A stretch of DNA of 64,000 bases from Piscicola geometra. Its lineage: Eukaryota > Annelida > Clitellata > Hirudinida > Piscicolidae. The stretch is from assembly GCA_943735955.1 (NCBI GenBank), contig OX030955.1, forward strand, positions 9,314,647 through 9,378,646, written 5' to 3'. Positions 31,901 to 55,242 of the stretch are shown piece after piece. The position numbers and the translations under genes are program-made. A model generated the notes under the pieces. The model worked only from the letters and a program-made list of their open reading frames with translations, did no database searches and was not told the origin of the DNA. The first letter of the stretch is position 1. Each line of letters opens with the position of its first letter.

Positions 31901-34900
31901 TGAAAGTTTATTTTTCAAAACTCTTCGAAAACACATTTACGATTTCCCTTCGACCACTCAATCACTAAGCATCCACTCGAGAAACACATCTTTCACTTCA
32001 CATGCATTACCGAATTACCCTGCACTCACTCACTCAATCAATCATGGGTCCCTTACCAACCACTCACCGACCACTCACCACTCAACTATCCATCCCTCCA
32101 CCCAAAGGTGCTCACCAAAGACAGTGTCACAGTGTCAGTGGACGCGGTGGTCTACTACAGGGTCTCGAACGCCACTGTCTCGGTCGCCAATGTCGAAAAT
32201 GCCCACCACTCGACGCGACTGCTCGCCCAAACCACCCTCCGAAACGTTCTAGGCACGAAAAATCTCTCTGAAATCCTCTCTGAAAGGGAAGCCATATCGT
32301 CTTCCATGCAGGTGAAGCAAAGGTTTATGAGCGAGGATTTTTGCGAATGCTGCGCTGAACCAGTTGAAATGTGAAGAGGGTTTTGAATGGATGAGTGGGT
32401 TGAAAGAAAAGAAAGATTCTAATGAAAAGAAAACAGTTTCGTAAGAGATACATCGACGAAGCGTATATAAAATCTAGCGAATTTGCAACATTGTATAGAA
32501 AAAATCAATGAATAAATACGATTACAGAGAGAAAATCATGGCAATATTGGTCGTGGATTGGCTTAAAACATGCTTGGAAAAGCTTTCATGCACAACCCGC
32601 CACACGGAGTCTGTGCAGTAATACTGCGTACAGCCGGAGCTTGTGTACGATTGAGTGGAGAAGAAAGAAGTGGGCAGAAGATACAGCTATACAATGCTCT
32701 GGAGCGTGTGTAGAAATAGTTGTCTCTTGCAATGTATTCAGCTGTGGAGTTACTGGAGTCGTAATTAGTTCTATGCGATGAGAATGTCAATTGTATTGAA
32801 TTTGCCTTGCGGGAAAGTTGTATGCGATGCTTGTACACAAATATCTTGTAACATGTTGGGTGGATGACGAGGAAATAGGTTCAATGTTGGTACAAAAGCA
32901 TTAAACAAAAGAATAAAATGGCTGATAATAAAGACGATAAAGATGGAGATGTTGATAATGATAATGATGAAGATGATCATTGTGATAATAATCAAAGTGA
33001 AGAAAGAAGGCGATAAGATCAGACATCATTTGTGAATATATGCATTAAAATGTTATGGCCACGTTGAAGCATAACTCACCATAAAATTGTTATGAAAAAT
33101 AATTCTCACAGGAAACATTAGACGTAGCGACCGAGAGCTGGGGAATAATGGTCGAGAGGGTGGAAATGTAAGTCGCGTGGAATATATTTATTCTTCTTTT
33201 TGTTATTTTGGCATTATTTTACATTATTTAAATTCACGTTTTCCACATTTTGTTTCCTCTTCCTTGAAGACAACTTCTCATCTTAGTCATAAGTTTTTTC
33301 CAACTTCATGTTCGTAGAATTCTTTAAGCCTTCTCAAGCTTTAAAAAATTTTTTTTAACGCAATAACCTCCTTGAAACCTTCCTTGCAAGTCGAAATCCT
33401 TATTGATCGACAGATATGAATCAACTCATCTAAATATGCCTCTGCCCATTCATCAGTGCAGTAATAACTATGATTAACGCCCCTTTTGTATTCAGTGACT
33501 TCTTAGTATTTAGTGGCCCTGCTCGGATTCTCTCTTAAATTCATTTTCAAGCTTCTTTATGCATTTATCTAGATTTCTACACGGCTTTAAAATGTTTTAT
33601 ACCCTTTTTTAAACATTTTCTAACGGAGTATTACTCTGAATTCTTCTCTTTAAACCAGACACTCAGAGGCATCTTTATTGAGGCTCCATATTCATCTCTA
33701 AACTACTCACAAATCTTCTTTGAAAACAAGAACATAGACGGAAAAAACGTTGAATACGCTTTAAGCTTTCCTTCTGAATGCAAATCACCAGAGTGGCGGC
33801 TGGAATGGAATTCGTCTTGAGTTACAGCATACACCGTTGTATTCTTCTCTCCGACATCAATCGTAAATAGATAGATTCGTATCGATAGTTTTTCCATAGA
33901 AAATGGTTTTTCACTTATCCAGTATTTCAAATTCCTATTACATGTGTGCATGCTTATTTGTACGACCTTCCAAAACCTTTCAGAACCATTTTAAAATTAT
34001 TTTTTACCTTCTCTTTCAGACATTTTAAAAACATATATTTTTTATTCATGATAAAGCGATTCTTTTTAGATCTTTGATATTAAAGGCCTTCATAATTAAT
34101 ACTTCCATTTATTTAAATCAATCAGTCGAAATAAATTAACTTTTTTCAGAATATTTTAAAAAAGAGCTTTATGAGTCTTAAATTTGTAATTTACTTGTAC
34201 TTTGTATTTCAAATTTTTTTGGAGTTGTTTAAATACAAAGTCAAAAGCAGAATTTAAAACATCAAATTCTTCTAAACCCTTCCTTCACAGTCTAAAACTT
34301 ACCAAAGATTGTACTTACAAACTACTAAATAAACATTTTAAGATAAATTTTCTTAAGTTATTTTTAAAGTTTTAAAATCATTGACATCACATACAGTAAA
34401 GACGTTCGTCTGCCGATCCAGCTACAGAGGGCGATGGCTGCAGAGGCAGAAGCTGCGAGAGAAGCCAGAGCCAAGGTGGGTGGTGCTGGTGATGATAGTC
34501 AAAAGCCTTCTCGTGATTGAAGAAGTTTACATAAAAAGACGAATTCCACTCTACCGATTGCTCCAGATTGATGCGTGGATTTGCAATTTGATCCTTGCTC
34601 GATCTATCTTTTCGAACGCCTGCTTGTTGATCTCGGAGATGTGGGTCTTCTTCTTTTTTCATCTGCTTCAGCTGGATGCGATCAAATACTTTTCCTCGAA
34701 TCAACAACAGAAGCTGAAGTCGTCTCTTTTGGGGATCTAACGAGATAACCTTCTTTCCCTTCTTTTGCGACTTCTTTTTTTTCACTGATGATGGATTACA
34801 GATTCTTATTACTGTTATGACAAGCTGCTTCTTTCTCCTGTAGCAAGCATCTCAAAGTAGTTTCTTTTTTCTGTTTTGAGGCTTCTCGTGTACCGAACGT

Positions 34901-35201
34901 CTTGGCAGTTCATGTCCTGCTATTATTGACATAAAACTTTCCTTTTCTTTAAAATAAATAATTTTGAAAAAAAAGCATTTATCCCAATTTAACCACTGAA
35001 ACACGCTCACAGGTGATAGCAGCGGAGGGAGAACAGAACTCGGCAAGGGCCCTCAAGGAGGCGTCTGACATCATCAACGAGTCCTCGTGCGCACTGCAGC
35101 TCAGGTACCTGCAGACCCTCTCTGGCATTTCCGCAGAGAAAAACTCCACCATCATCTTTCCCATTCCTATCGAACTGCTGAATAATTTCTGTAGGAAATG
35201 A
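22905..35201 (+). CDS. STOM: Stomatin-family protein (band 7/SPFH), complete 294 aa
   Basis: Monotopic membrane scaffold that oligomerises in cholesterol-rich membrane and modulates ion channels (stomatin, MEC-2, STOML3). Eight plus-strand exons: 22905-23001, 27444-27547, 30496-30568, 31385-31467, 32108-32311, 33112-33167, 34397-34475 and 35013-35201. Phases close at 885 nt with stop TGA 35199-35201. The hydrophobic hairpin is ILTFFSWVLVALTFPLSMC (about 43-62), with the family proline. The SPFH domain follows: YERAVIFRLGR, FFVLPCIDTYTKVDLRT, TVSVDAVVYYRV, TRLLAQTTLRNVLGTKNLSE, WGIMVERVEIKDVRLPIQL. The C-terminal oligomerisation segment is VIAAEGEQNSARALKEAS and LRYLQTLSGISAEKNSTIIF. Either of two adjacent ATGs (22905, 22908) could start it. 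Introns 1 (4.4 kb) and 2 (2.9 kb) are large; introns 1 and 7 hold decayed retrotransposons. The exact paralogue (STOM, STOML3 or MEC-2 group) is open. Confidence 0.95.
25390..26620 (-). mobile_element. decayed non-LTR retrotransposon (RTE-like endonuclease/reverse transcriptase), dead
   Basis: Minus-strand translation in shifting frames gives a WWNEEVQ block, a VPIF-KKRDVQTCGDY block, a GFMP-like block, RWFGNVKRS, and near the 3' end RYMDEVNENMKEMGAKEEDA and LLMGQP. These occur in the order seen in RTE-type polyproteins. Many stops and frameshifts show it is not functional. Lies antisense in stomatin intron 1; an AAT microsatellite sits beyond the upstream side. Confidence 0.7.
28555..28806 (+). 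repeat. AT-rich tandem repeat in stomatin intron 2
   Basis: About fourteen 18-19-bp units of the type TATAGTCTATTATACTTTA. Confidence 0.9.
31285..31384 (+). repeat. (CA)n microsatellite at a stomatin acceptor
   Basis: Interrupted CA repeat that ends in ACATACAG, the acceptor of exon 31385-31467. Confidence 0.93.
34490..34775 (-). mobile_element. reverse-transcriptase fragment of a non-LTR retrotransposon
   Basis: The minus strand encodes LRDQQAGVRKDRSSKDQIAN, then LEQSVEWNSSFYVNFF and EKAFDY, matching the RT fingers and the start of the active-site region (AGFR..RSC.DQI, FVDFEKAFD). Only this block is kept. Lies in stomatin intron 7. Confidence 0.75.
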
Positions 35202-36879
35202 CCGGTGTTGAAGTGTTGAAGTAATGGTGTTGTTGTAGCTGGGTGAGTGTGGATAGGATGCTTGGAAAAATGGTTTCAATGAATTGGTTGTATGCTTCGA
35301 GGTTGTTAATAGCTTGAGAAAGAATTGTTTTAAGTTGAAAATTTCTTTTTAGCTTGATCTTCATGAATGGAAATTGTTTAAATGTAAGAAAAATTTTTAG
35401 CAGGGAGCTGAGTTTGAAAAACAATTTATGCTAGTTACGAAGAATATGTTTTTCTTTTTCAATTTTCTATGATCTCATTGAGAAATTAACTCTGAAAGAC
35501 TGAGAAACAGGTGCAAGTGTTTTGTGTCCTTCACAAGTCAAAGAATTATTATTTGTGCCAAAATCTTCATACCAACTTATGCTATAATATCTCCGGAACA
35601 TTATACAAATGTTATACAAACAGTATTTGGTCGTAAGCTTTAAATACCCAACACGAAACTACCATCATCATTTTATCCTACTCTTCATCATTATTATCAT
35701 CCTCATCATTTTTATCATCCTCATCATCATCATTATCATCATCATCGTCATCACTACCAGCACATCACCACTAGCACATTGACCCTAATACAACCGGGAA
35801 CAACCTCCTTGAACCAAAGTTTTGTCGATCCCCTTGAACGCAGATCACTGGAGAAATTTCTGCTTTTAAGAGCTAATAATATTTTATAAAATACGATATA
35901 TTATTAAGTTATTATATATATAAAAATATATTTAATAATTAATAATTTATAATATTGGACGGTGGATGGGCCTGCGTGAGGACCCGAGACACATGTGTTT
36001 CTTTCGTGCCGTTTCCGCTTAAATATATGGTTCACGTGTGATTACAACGTTTGTCCTTCAATTCTTTTTGATTTTTTCTTCTTTTCATTGATTTATTTAT
36101 TTGTTTAGAATTGCTCCAGTTGGTTTTGAAATGTATATTTTTATTTAAAAGATTTATTTACATACCGCCTGTTTATTTGACTAAACGACTTTTAAAATGA
36201 ATTTATTAATAGAATGGTTATTCGTGTGCGTTAGTTAGTTTCAACCACAAAACTATCAAACTTTTATTCTAAGTGGTTAAAGTATAATAAGAAATATATA
36301 TATATATATAATACTCCAGTGACTATGGTATGAATTAAATGATAAATTATTTTGTCACCATGTTTCCGAGTTTGCATTTACTTTTTTCTTAGTATTCTTT
36401 TAAGCCAAAGCAATTAAGTCTGCAAAAACACAAACTGCAAAGGGTCATTTAATTTAAATATTCAAGAATTTGTTATCATTAATTTATATATATAAATTTA
36501 AATGCAGCTTTTCCACTGTTTTGAAAAACTTAACCTTGTTATTTACATTTATAATTAAGCCAAACGATTGACTTAAATTTACTTTTTTGAAAGTCTTAGA
36601 ATTATATTCAAATTATATTTATGTCATCTCATTTTTCTTTAGAGCTAATTTTTTTACTGAAAAAAAATGCATGCGATTTCATAGCTCTTGCTAAAAACAA
36701 ACGAATAATTTTGTCAACATTGGACGGTTTCTTCATGTCCCTTGAAAGCAACTTTTTCTTTTTAGAATAAGTCTCAAATCATCTATACTATTGAATGGCC
36801 GTGACCAACTGCTTTCCGTCTGTTCACTAATCATTGTCCATCAATCACTTAATTTATTTCCTGTGAACTTCAAACTTAC
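35202..36879. other. AT-rich region after stomatin
   Basis: Stomatin 3' UTR followed by AT-rich DNA, with a CATCAT stretch near 35663-35755. No recognisable gene. Confidence 0.55.
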
Positions 36880-37435
36880 GATGAATCTCTGATGAATTAA
36901 CTCACTTAGATCAAATACTGTTAGCTTAATTTGTTTTAAAAAGACTATTTGTATGAAATAAGGCTTTAAAACCTGTCGATAATACATTTGATAAAAGACA
37001 AGCGACCACGTTTTGTGAAATAATTGGCAAGCAGATTGATACTTGTGTGTTAGAAGCAGTCTCATGTAAGGTCATGGTGTCACCATAGCTACCCCCTTCC
37101 AGCATCTGGAATGACTTTGTATATCGACTAATAATAAGAGACTTCATGATGGTCAGCATTCTAAACATATTTCCATATCGTGTTTTCAGCACTTGTTCCC
37201 CATAGAGCTTTAAAAGAAAAAAAACTTTAAAATGAATTTAATATTAAAATAATTTATATATTAGTTATTTAATTATAATATTTAACATTTCACTTTTATT
37301 CACGTTTTTATGGAAACCAGGCATGGTATAAAAATTTCAAAGTACAAACCTTCCCTAAAACTGTTTTCTTCATGAATATTGCGGCTGATTTGTAGATTGT
37401 CACCACCACTCGTAAATCCCCGAGCTTTTTTATCG
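36880..37435 (-). CDS. Three exons of an unidentified gene
   Basis: Minus-strand segments 37350-37435, 37093-37207 and 36880-36917 each have plausible AG and GT borders and join in phase (2+84, 114+1, 2+36 nt). They encode about 79 residues: KKLGDLRVVVTIYKSAAIFM, then GNMFRMLTIMKSLIISRY, then VFDLSELIHQRFI. Codon usage looks coding and no stop interrupts the chain. I do not recognise the protein. No convincing first or last exon was found, so this may be part of a larger gene or a decayed copy. It lies between convergent stomatin (+) and Miro (-). Confidence 0.42.
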
Positions 37436-38814
37436 CTGAGCTATCGATATTTTCCGAAACCAAAAGAACATCAAAGTATATTGAAAAATGTAAATTTAAA
37501 TAAATGATATGTTATTTAATTAATTAATGAATATTACTTGTTATTAACGAAAATCAAAATCGTTTAAACATTCATTTCGAATTTTAATTTTCCATTTCAA
37601 ACAGAAATAATATTTTTATAGTTATTTAAACTTTTAACAAAGTTTAAAACTTGGAATTTTTTAATGCATTTAATTTTTATTTGCGTATTTAAATAAAAAT
37701 TTGATTAAATTAAATTTTGGTGTTTCGAGAAAGATATCCGAACTCGGGGGTATACAGGTGTTAGTTACGACAATCTAGAAATCATCCGTTATTTAAAATG
37801 ATAACTCTTCTACTGATAAACTGTGAGTTTATTGTATAAGGATTTTTTATTTTAAATAATTAGATTTATCTGAACATTTTCTTGTAAAATTTGTGTTAGC
37901 AACTAAATAGACAATTTTGAAGTCAAAATTATTTATTAAAAATTATTTTTACTGAATTATTTATTTCTTTAATAAATACGATCAAACTGCCTATTATCTT
38001 ATACTAATTTGAAAATACTATAAGGGTTTCAAGAAAACAAAAACCATGCAACATTCATAAAAAATATTCGACACTTTCATACAATTTATTATTAAAAAAT
38101 TAAATAAAAAGCTTTGAAATTCTATTTGGGTGTATTAAAAGAGAGTCAATAGAATTCATTAAAAATTATAAACTTTATGTCTGGTTTATTTGTAGAACAT
38201 TTAAGAAACACGACTAAATACTAATCCACTATAACTTATAGTTTGTAAGCTATTATCCCTCAAAAATGTGCATATTGGCGCCTTAGGTTTTTAAAGGTAG
38301 GGTGCTCTATACAATAACCCACGACTCATGCATTTGCATCTAATGGACGCAGGGCAGATGTGTTTAAAACTGCTTTCTCCTAGTTTAACTTCTAAGTATA
38401 AAATCCAGTTTAACTGATATAACTTCTTTTTTTTTTCTTTAAAACGAATGGATAAATAATACATTGCTGAAATGTTAAGCGTTATCGTTGACACATGCAA
38501 GGTAGCGACGATGAGCCGTCTCGAAGTGAAAATATTACAAGCTCTCAAAAACCTTCCAACCCCTAAAAAAGACCCTCTAAATTATACCCTCCAACCACCC
38601 CTTGCCAACCTCCTGTCATCCACCCACCTTCTAACCAAAATACCCCCAACCATCCCCAGCCAATCACACATCTCCCAACCACACCTAACACCCCAGCTAA
38701 CCACCCCAAACCAGCCAAACCCATCCTCAACCCATCCCCCTTCCTAACCCCATCTAAATAAACCAAAAGGGTGAGCAACCCCCTCCCCCCTCCTCCTTCA
38801 CTACAGTATGCACA
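37436..38814. other. AT-rich region between the unidentified exons and Miro
   Basis: Miro 3' flank; 38560-38760 is C/A-rich on the plus strand. No recognisable gene. Confidence 0.5.
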
Positions 38815-49959
<11,145 letters not shown>

Positions 49960-52900
49960 AATAAAAATGGCTGCAAGTTTGATTTTAGTGTTGATTAATA
50001 ATTAATATTTATATTATAAATTTTATAGGTTAAATAATACACATTTACATTTTTTAAACTTTAAAGTTATAAAATACATCTTGCCAAATTTATATATAAA
50101 TTGCATGTATTTATTTGCACTCATTTCTAAAAAAAATCCTCAATGCAATATCCACATCATATTTTAATCATTAAAATTTAATTATTTAAATTTTGAATAT
50201 TTACAATTGTTTAACAAACTACATGAAAGATGTATTATTCTTTAAATATTTTTACTAATTTCAAAGATTAAAATACCATAAATAATTTTCTAATTGAAAA
50301 TCACCATATAAACTTGAATAAGATCGGCTTGTCAAAAATAGGTTCACACCGAGGTGAAAATTTTAAATTATCCTAGCCGAATCAGTACTTAATAATTTTT
50401 TTCTCAAATATTACTTAACTAGGTTTAAAATTTTTAATAATAAAAATAGCAAAGAAGGTTAATAATAATATAATATTTTCAGTTTATATGCATCAAGTTG
50501 AATTAACTTTGAAACGTTAGGGATCTTGCATGCGAATCTCTATCGTTATTATTAACATTATATTCTTTTTATACATAAACTAGTAATAATTTTTTACAAA
50601 TGAAATGCATGAATTTTTATTTTTATCTTATCAGTTCAAAATTACAATTTTTTTTATATAAAAACATTTTCAATTAAACAACTTAAACCTTCATAGAAGG
50701 ACCTGAAACAAAAATAGTTTTACTTTAATGTAGAATAAATTCGTTTATTAAATCAAAGTTTGCAATTGGGAAAAAAAGTTGATTCAAAAATAATAATTAA
50801 AGAACAAGATAATCGTTCAAGGGCTTATTAGGATTGAGCCTTCACTTGAATTCCCTTCATCTTCCAATATTCCTTCTCATGATCGCTAGAGTGTTATTGG
50901 CTTTCTTGAAAACCTTCCGAACCTGGCTGTCCCAGAGTTGTATTATCATGCAATACAACTTCTAAATACGTGCTACTGATGACGTAGGTGAGTTGTTGCC
51001 TGTGATGCTAACAGGTCCTATGGTGGAAATTCGTTTTTTTGTGAGTGGGTGGTTTTGCTTAGGATGTTTGAATCGTCCATCGTTTATGGAAGGCTGTCGT
51101 TTGCAAACAGGCGTACGAACAAGTTATGTTGAGTCTAACTTTACCTTCACCAACCTTATGAAGGGTCTCTTATGCCATAAGACTTATGAGACACTTTTTC
51201 GAAAGCTTTGATGAGTTCCAGCAGCACAACATCGATCTGGTTACCTTCAGCCAATCCATACTACAAACTATAACAATGGAAAAAAAGATTAATTTAGAAA
51301 CCCAAACAATTGCAATAATTTAAGAAAGGCTGAAATCATAAAATAATTCAAACATTTCAGAAAATTAAAACTAATAAGCGTTAGAGAATGAAAGAAAATT
51401 AGTCAAACTACGTCAGATTTTCAATATTTTGTATTGGATGTTAATCCAAATGTTTATTTTTTAATGGAGAGATCGTGTAACCGTTTGTGGATATCGGCAA
51501 TGGCAGGTCAATAAAAAGCACATTACTCGAAAGCTAACACCCTGGAACCGACCTCACGACAGTAACTTATTTTAATATTTTTATTTTTCATACTTTTGGT
51601 TTTTTCAATCTAAAAACCAAATAGGCGTTTATGAGAAGAAGTCTATTCAAGAATAGGTCGCTAGTTGAAACTGATAAGTAGCTTCTGAATGCCATTGGGT
51701 GTTCTCTAAAATAAAAGTCATGGTTAATGACTTGATAAATAAAAACGGCATACTACTTATAACTTACCAGTACAGTTAAACTTATAAGTATACTTATAGC
51801 ATGCTATTTTATAAAATATAAGTAAAAACACTTATACTAAGGCGCTTGGTAGACTTTGAGCCTTTCTCAACATTTCGTCACTCGATGTACGATTAGCTTA
51901 TAGCTTAAAACATGAAGAAAAGTTAATCGGTCTGCTTATTTAATGATCTGGCCTTGTAAGCCAGATGATGTATTAAAAGCTTCACTAAAAACGGCTGTGA
52001 AAAGAATAATTTAATCGAACTAAAGATCACCTGCTCGCGTAATAAACAAACAACTAAAAAAATATTTTTATAAAAGACCAGCTATCAAAATGCATAAGAG
52101 ATTGTAATAGAAACGAACTATTTTAGCCTATATTTATAGGTAAAAAAATAATATTGGGAAATTGTAGAAATGAACAAAATTGACTAAATTCATGATATAA
52201 ATATATGAATTAGAAAATACGTTTTCGATAAATTTTTTATTAATTTCTAAAACAGTGAAAAACATCACGATAGTAATAAATCAAGAGGAGAAAGTAAGAA
52301 AAACAGGTAAAACAGGAGATCTAGGGCTTTATGCCTTCATACGTAAATTGATATTTATCAAAGCAACTTATTAAATGAAAAAATAATGAGATATATCCGA
52401 TTTCGTGGAAGTATATTAAAAATTTATTTTAGTGCTAATTGAAATTGAAATTTATAATGTCACTATAAATTATTAGAAAACAGCTGTTAACGGCAGCTTG
52501 AAATTCATGGAATATTACCGAAACTCGAAATGCCAGGCATCAAAAATAGACATTTTTAGAATTTAAAGATATCAAGTTCTATTTGAAATTGAAGTTAATA
52601 ATTTTACACATTTGATGAAGCTATTTACGAGTAGATTTTATATACTTCGACCAGGCATTGCTTCGTATGATAAAAGAACACGTATTCAAAAATTAAAAAA
52701 ACTGCTTATTTCACGTTTCGTAGAAGAGCCCAAGAGCAGGACAATATCTAAAGAAAAGATTAATTTAATGACGCAGAATATTTCACAAGCATTAGACATA
52801 ATTAATATCCCACTACGGCTGATAAAAATACCCACCAATCAGAGGCGAGCTTCTTGTGCTAATGACGCATTGCTAGCAACACGAGCCAGTGTATTTAACG

Positions 52901-53169
52901 CCCGTAACACCTTTGTTTTCTTGAAAGACGAAAAGGCGTTTTTTAAAGTCTTATTTGACGTTTTTCGTTAAAATTCGAAATTAAATCGTTTAAAAAAAGT
53001 TAATCGGTTAATTATCTATGTTTTTAAGTTGTTAAAATCGTTTTTTAATCAATTTAAAGGTTACTTTTCACTGGTTTTCGATGTTAGCTTTGTTGCGTTG
53101 GGCGTAGGAATACTCGTAAAATGGATTATAAGTTAAATAAAAACATTTTTTTGGCAGGTTCGCGTAAAA
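49960..53169. other. divergent intergenic region between Miro and BTG
   Basis: AT-rich. Contains the RT relic at 50850-51260 and an unassigned 119-codon open frame at 52612-52971. Promoters of both genes should lie here. Confidence 0.55.
50850..51260 (-). mobile_element. relic of a Jockey/CR1-type reverse transcriptase
   Basis: Minus-strand pieces GNQIDVVLLELIKAFEKVSH (compare DV..LDFSKAFDKVSH), then an LFANDS-like block, then KVFKKANNTLAIMRRNIGR (compare KKANQTLGFIRRNL) appear in the right order with stops between. Heavily decayed; lies between Miro and the BTG gene. Confidence 0.6.
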
Positions 53170-53607
53170 ATGCACACAGAAATACAAAACGCAGCTGCGT
53201 TGATCAGCAGTTTGGCTCAAGGTATCGACGCAGAAAAACGAGAAAGTCTCCGTGACAGCCTTTGTTCCTCCATGAGCGTTTCGTACACCGACCACTGGTT
53301 TCCAGAAAGACCCAACAAGGGATCCGCTTTCAGGTGCATTCAGATCAACCCTCGCTGTACCGACATTGTTCTTCAAAACGCCCTCCAAAACTGCGACCTT
53401 TCGATCCACGAAGTTTCCATGCTCTTCAAGAGCGTTTTCACGATTTGGGTGGACCCTGGCGAGGTGTCGTACCGTATTGGGGAGGACGGTAGCATCGGGG
53501 TTTACTTCAAGGAAACCTTAGATGTCATGATGCCTCGCCACTGCAGTCAGAAGAGCTCTCAAGGCATAATCTCCTCGAACGTTCAAAACATTCTCGTGAA
53601 TGTATGA
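53170..53607 (+). CDS. BTG1: BTG/Tob-family anti-proliferative protein (BTG1/2-like), 145 aa, coding region in one exon
   Basis: BTG proteins bind the CAF1/CCR4-NOT deadenylase and restrain cell growth. The single open frame starts MHTEIQNAAALISSLAQG and contains both family boxes: box A (YTDHWFPERPNKGSAFRCIQ) and box B (FKSVFTIWVDPGEVSYRIGE followed by DGS). The PABP-binding PAM2 motif of Tob is absent and the C-terminus after the BTG domain is short, which favours BTG1/2 over Tob. The ATG is 12 bases after a good acceptor (TTTTTGGCAG), so an upstream non-coding exon is likely. Vertebrate BTG1/2 have an intron inside the domain; here it is missing. AATAAA follows at 53650-53655. The gene is tail-to-tail with the POMGNT1-like gene. 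Confidence 0.93.
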   Translation: MHTEIQNAAALISSLAQGIDAEKRESLRDSLCSSMSVSYTDHWFPERPNKGSAFRCIQINPRCTDIVLQNALQNCDLSIHEVSMLFKSVFTIWVDPGEVSYRIGEDGSIGVYFKETLDVMMPRHCSQKSSQGIISSNVQNILVNV

Positions 53608-53649
53608 CGATCATTACTTACCTTTTGATTATAAAATTTGATTATAAAT

Positions 53650-53655
53650 AATAAA
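53650..53655 (+). promoter_or_regulatory. candidate poly(A) signal of the BTG gene
   Basis: AATAAA about 43 bases after the BTG stop codon, in AT-rich sequence. Confidence 0.4.
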
Positions 53656-54542
53656 ACTTAAAAATATGTATATGTAAAGATTGAATATTGACAATATCGT
53701 TCTTGGCTGTCATCTAGTCATCATCTATTTATATCTTTGTGAATTGCTAATTCGTGGGTGGATTGTAGATCTGTGGTCAAATGTATTCATTTTGAAATTG
53801 TATGATTTTTTAGCGTATTGACCAACTAATTTAGCCACTTACCAACCACCTCTCTTACACAACACCTCTTCCTGTCAACCCTCACTTCTACTACCCTCAG
53901 TATGCATATCTCATTCAATTTCAAGTAATATGGCATTGACTTGATTGACTGACCCCATTGAGCATTTCTTACAAGATGGCTGATCTTTGATGGCTGACAG
54001 GCAGCATTTAATATTCACTTTTAAATTTGCATCTCAGGAATTTGTTTTTAATTATTGAGAACAAATTTTTTCTTACCTAATTACAGTGAATAAAACGATA
54101 AAAATTTATTAGTTTGATATTCAAAACAAAAAATTCTTGGCCACGTTGACTAGAAACTGCTTTGATACACCACACAAAAATAATTACAAGATTATGTCTT
54201 GAGAAGTTGTGAATATGATCTTATATCCTGGATTCAAAAATGACTAGATTTAGTTACCAGGTTGAGAAACCCTATTCTATGATAATGTAATCATAATAAA
54301 ATTTCATCAGAAAAACAACATAAAAAATTGTCATAATGATTAAATATAAAAGACATTAACAAATTCTAGGAGCTATTGTTACAGAGGATACATCAGGAAT
54401 GAGTGAATGTAGGTGGCTAGGCAGCTGCCAACTACCCCATGACCTATTAAGGATCAATTATAAATAACAAACCAATTCACCAATAATTAAGTAATTAATT
54501 TGTTTGATTTATTAATTGGACTGATTCATGATTAAATACTAA
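53656..54542. other. convergent intergenic region between BTG and the POMGNT1-like gene
   Basis: AT-rich 3' flanks. I looked here for further catalytic-domain exons of the POMGNT1-like gene on the minus strand and found none. Confidence 0.55.
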
Positions 54543-55168
54543 TTAAATGCAGCTAACTAAGAAAGCTATTTCCGCACCTAGTAGAACAGCACGAAGAGAG
54601 TAGGTGGGATAGGTGAACAGGATACAGAGATCTTCTCACCAGGCTGGCAGGGTCTGGCAGGGAGAGGAGGTTCTTGGAGAAGTGTGCATGACCAGTTGAA
54701 GTGGCAGCGGTGGAGGCTGTGTGAGATCAGTAGAGATTAAAAGTACTTTGGTCTGGAAGAATATCATGGGCCTCTTATATTTCAATAAATCAACGTATTA
54801 ATTAATTAGTTAATGTATCATTTATTTGTTATTAATAACTATAATTAGTATAATAATATAAACTAAAACTCTAGATAAAAAAACACTAGACATTCGACCA
54901 TCCATAATCCATGTAATCACTCACCATTGCTCCTCCAGGCTGATGCTGAAACAATAGATGCATCCTCGTCCATGCCATCCATGCCGGTGCCCAGAGACTG
55001 CAGCGTCGCCAACGAAGGCAACACGCCTGAATCCAGTATGAGAACGTACTGAGAGGAAGGGAGGAGGCGAGGGAGGGAGATGGAATGAGGCAGGCAAACA
55101 AACAATCAGTAAGGCAATTCTAGAGAGATATGTTCTCTATTGAAGGTTTAAACTACTACTACTACCAT

Positions 55169-55242
<74 letters not shown>

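Noticed and set aside
52612..52971. 119-codon plus-strand open frame upstream of BTG
   Set aside because: No motif or family recognised and no supporting splice or composition signal; left unassigned rather than called a gene.
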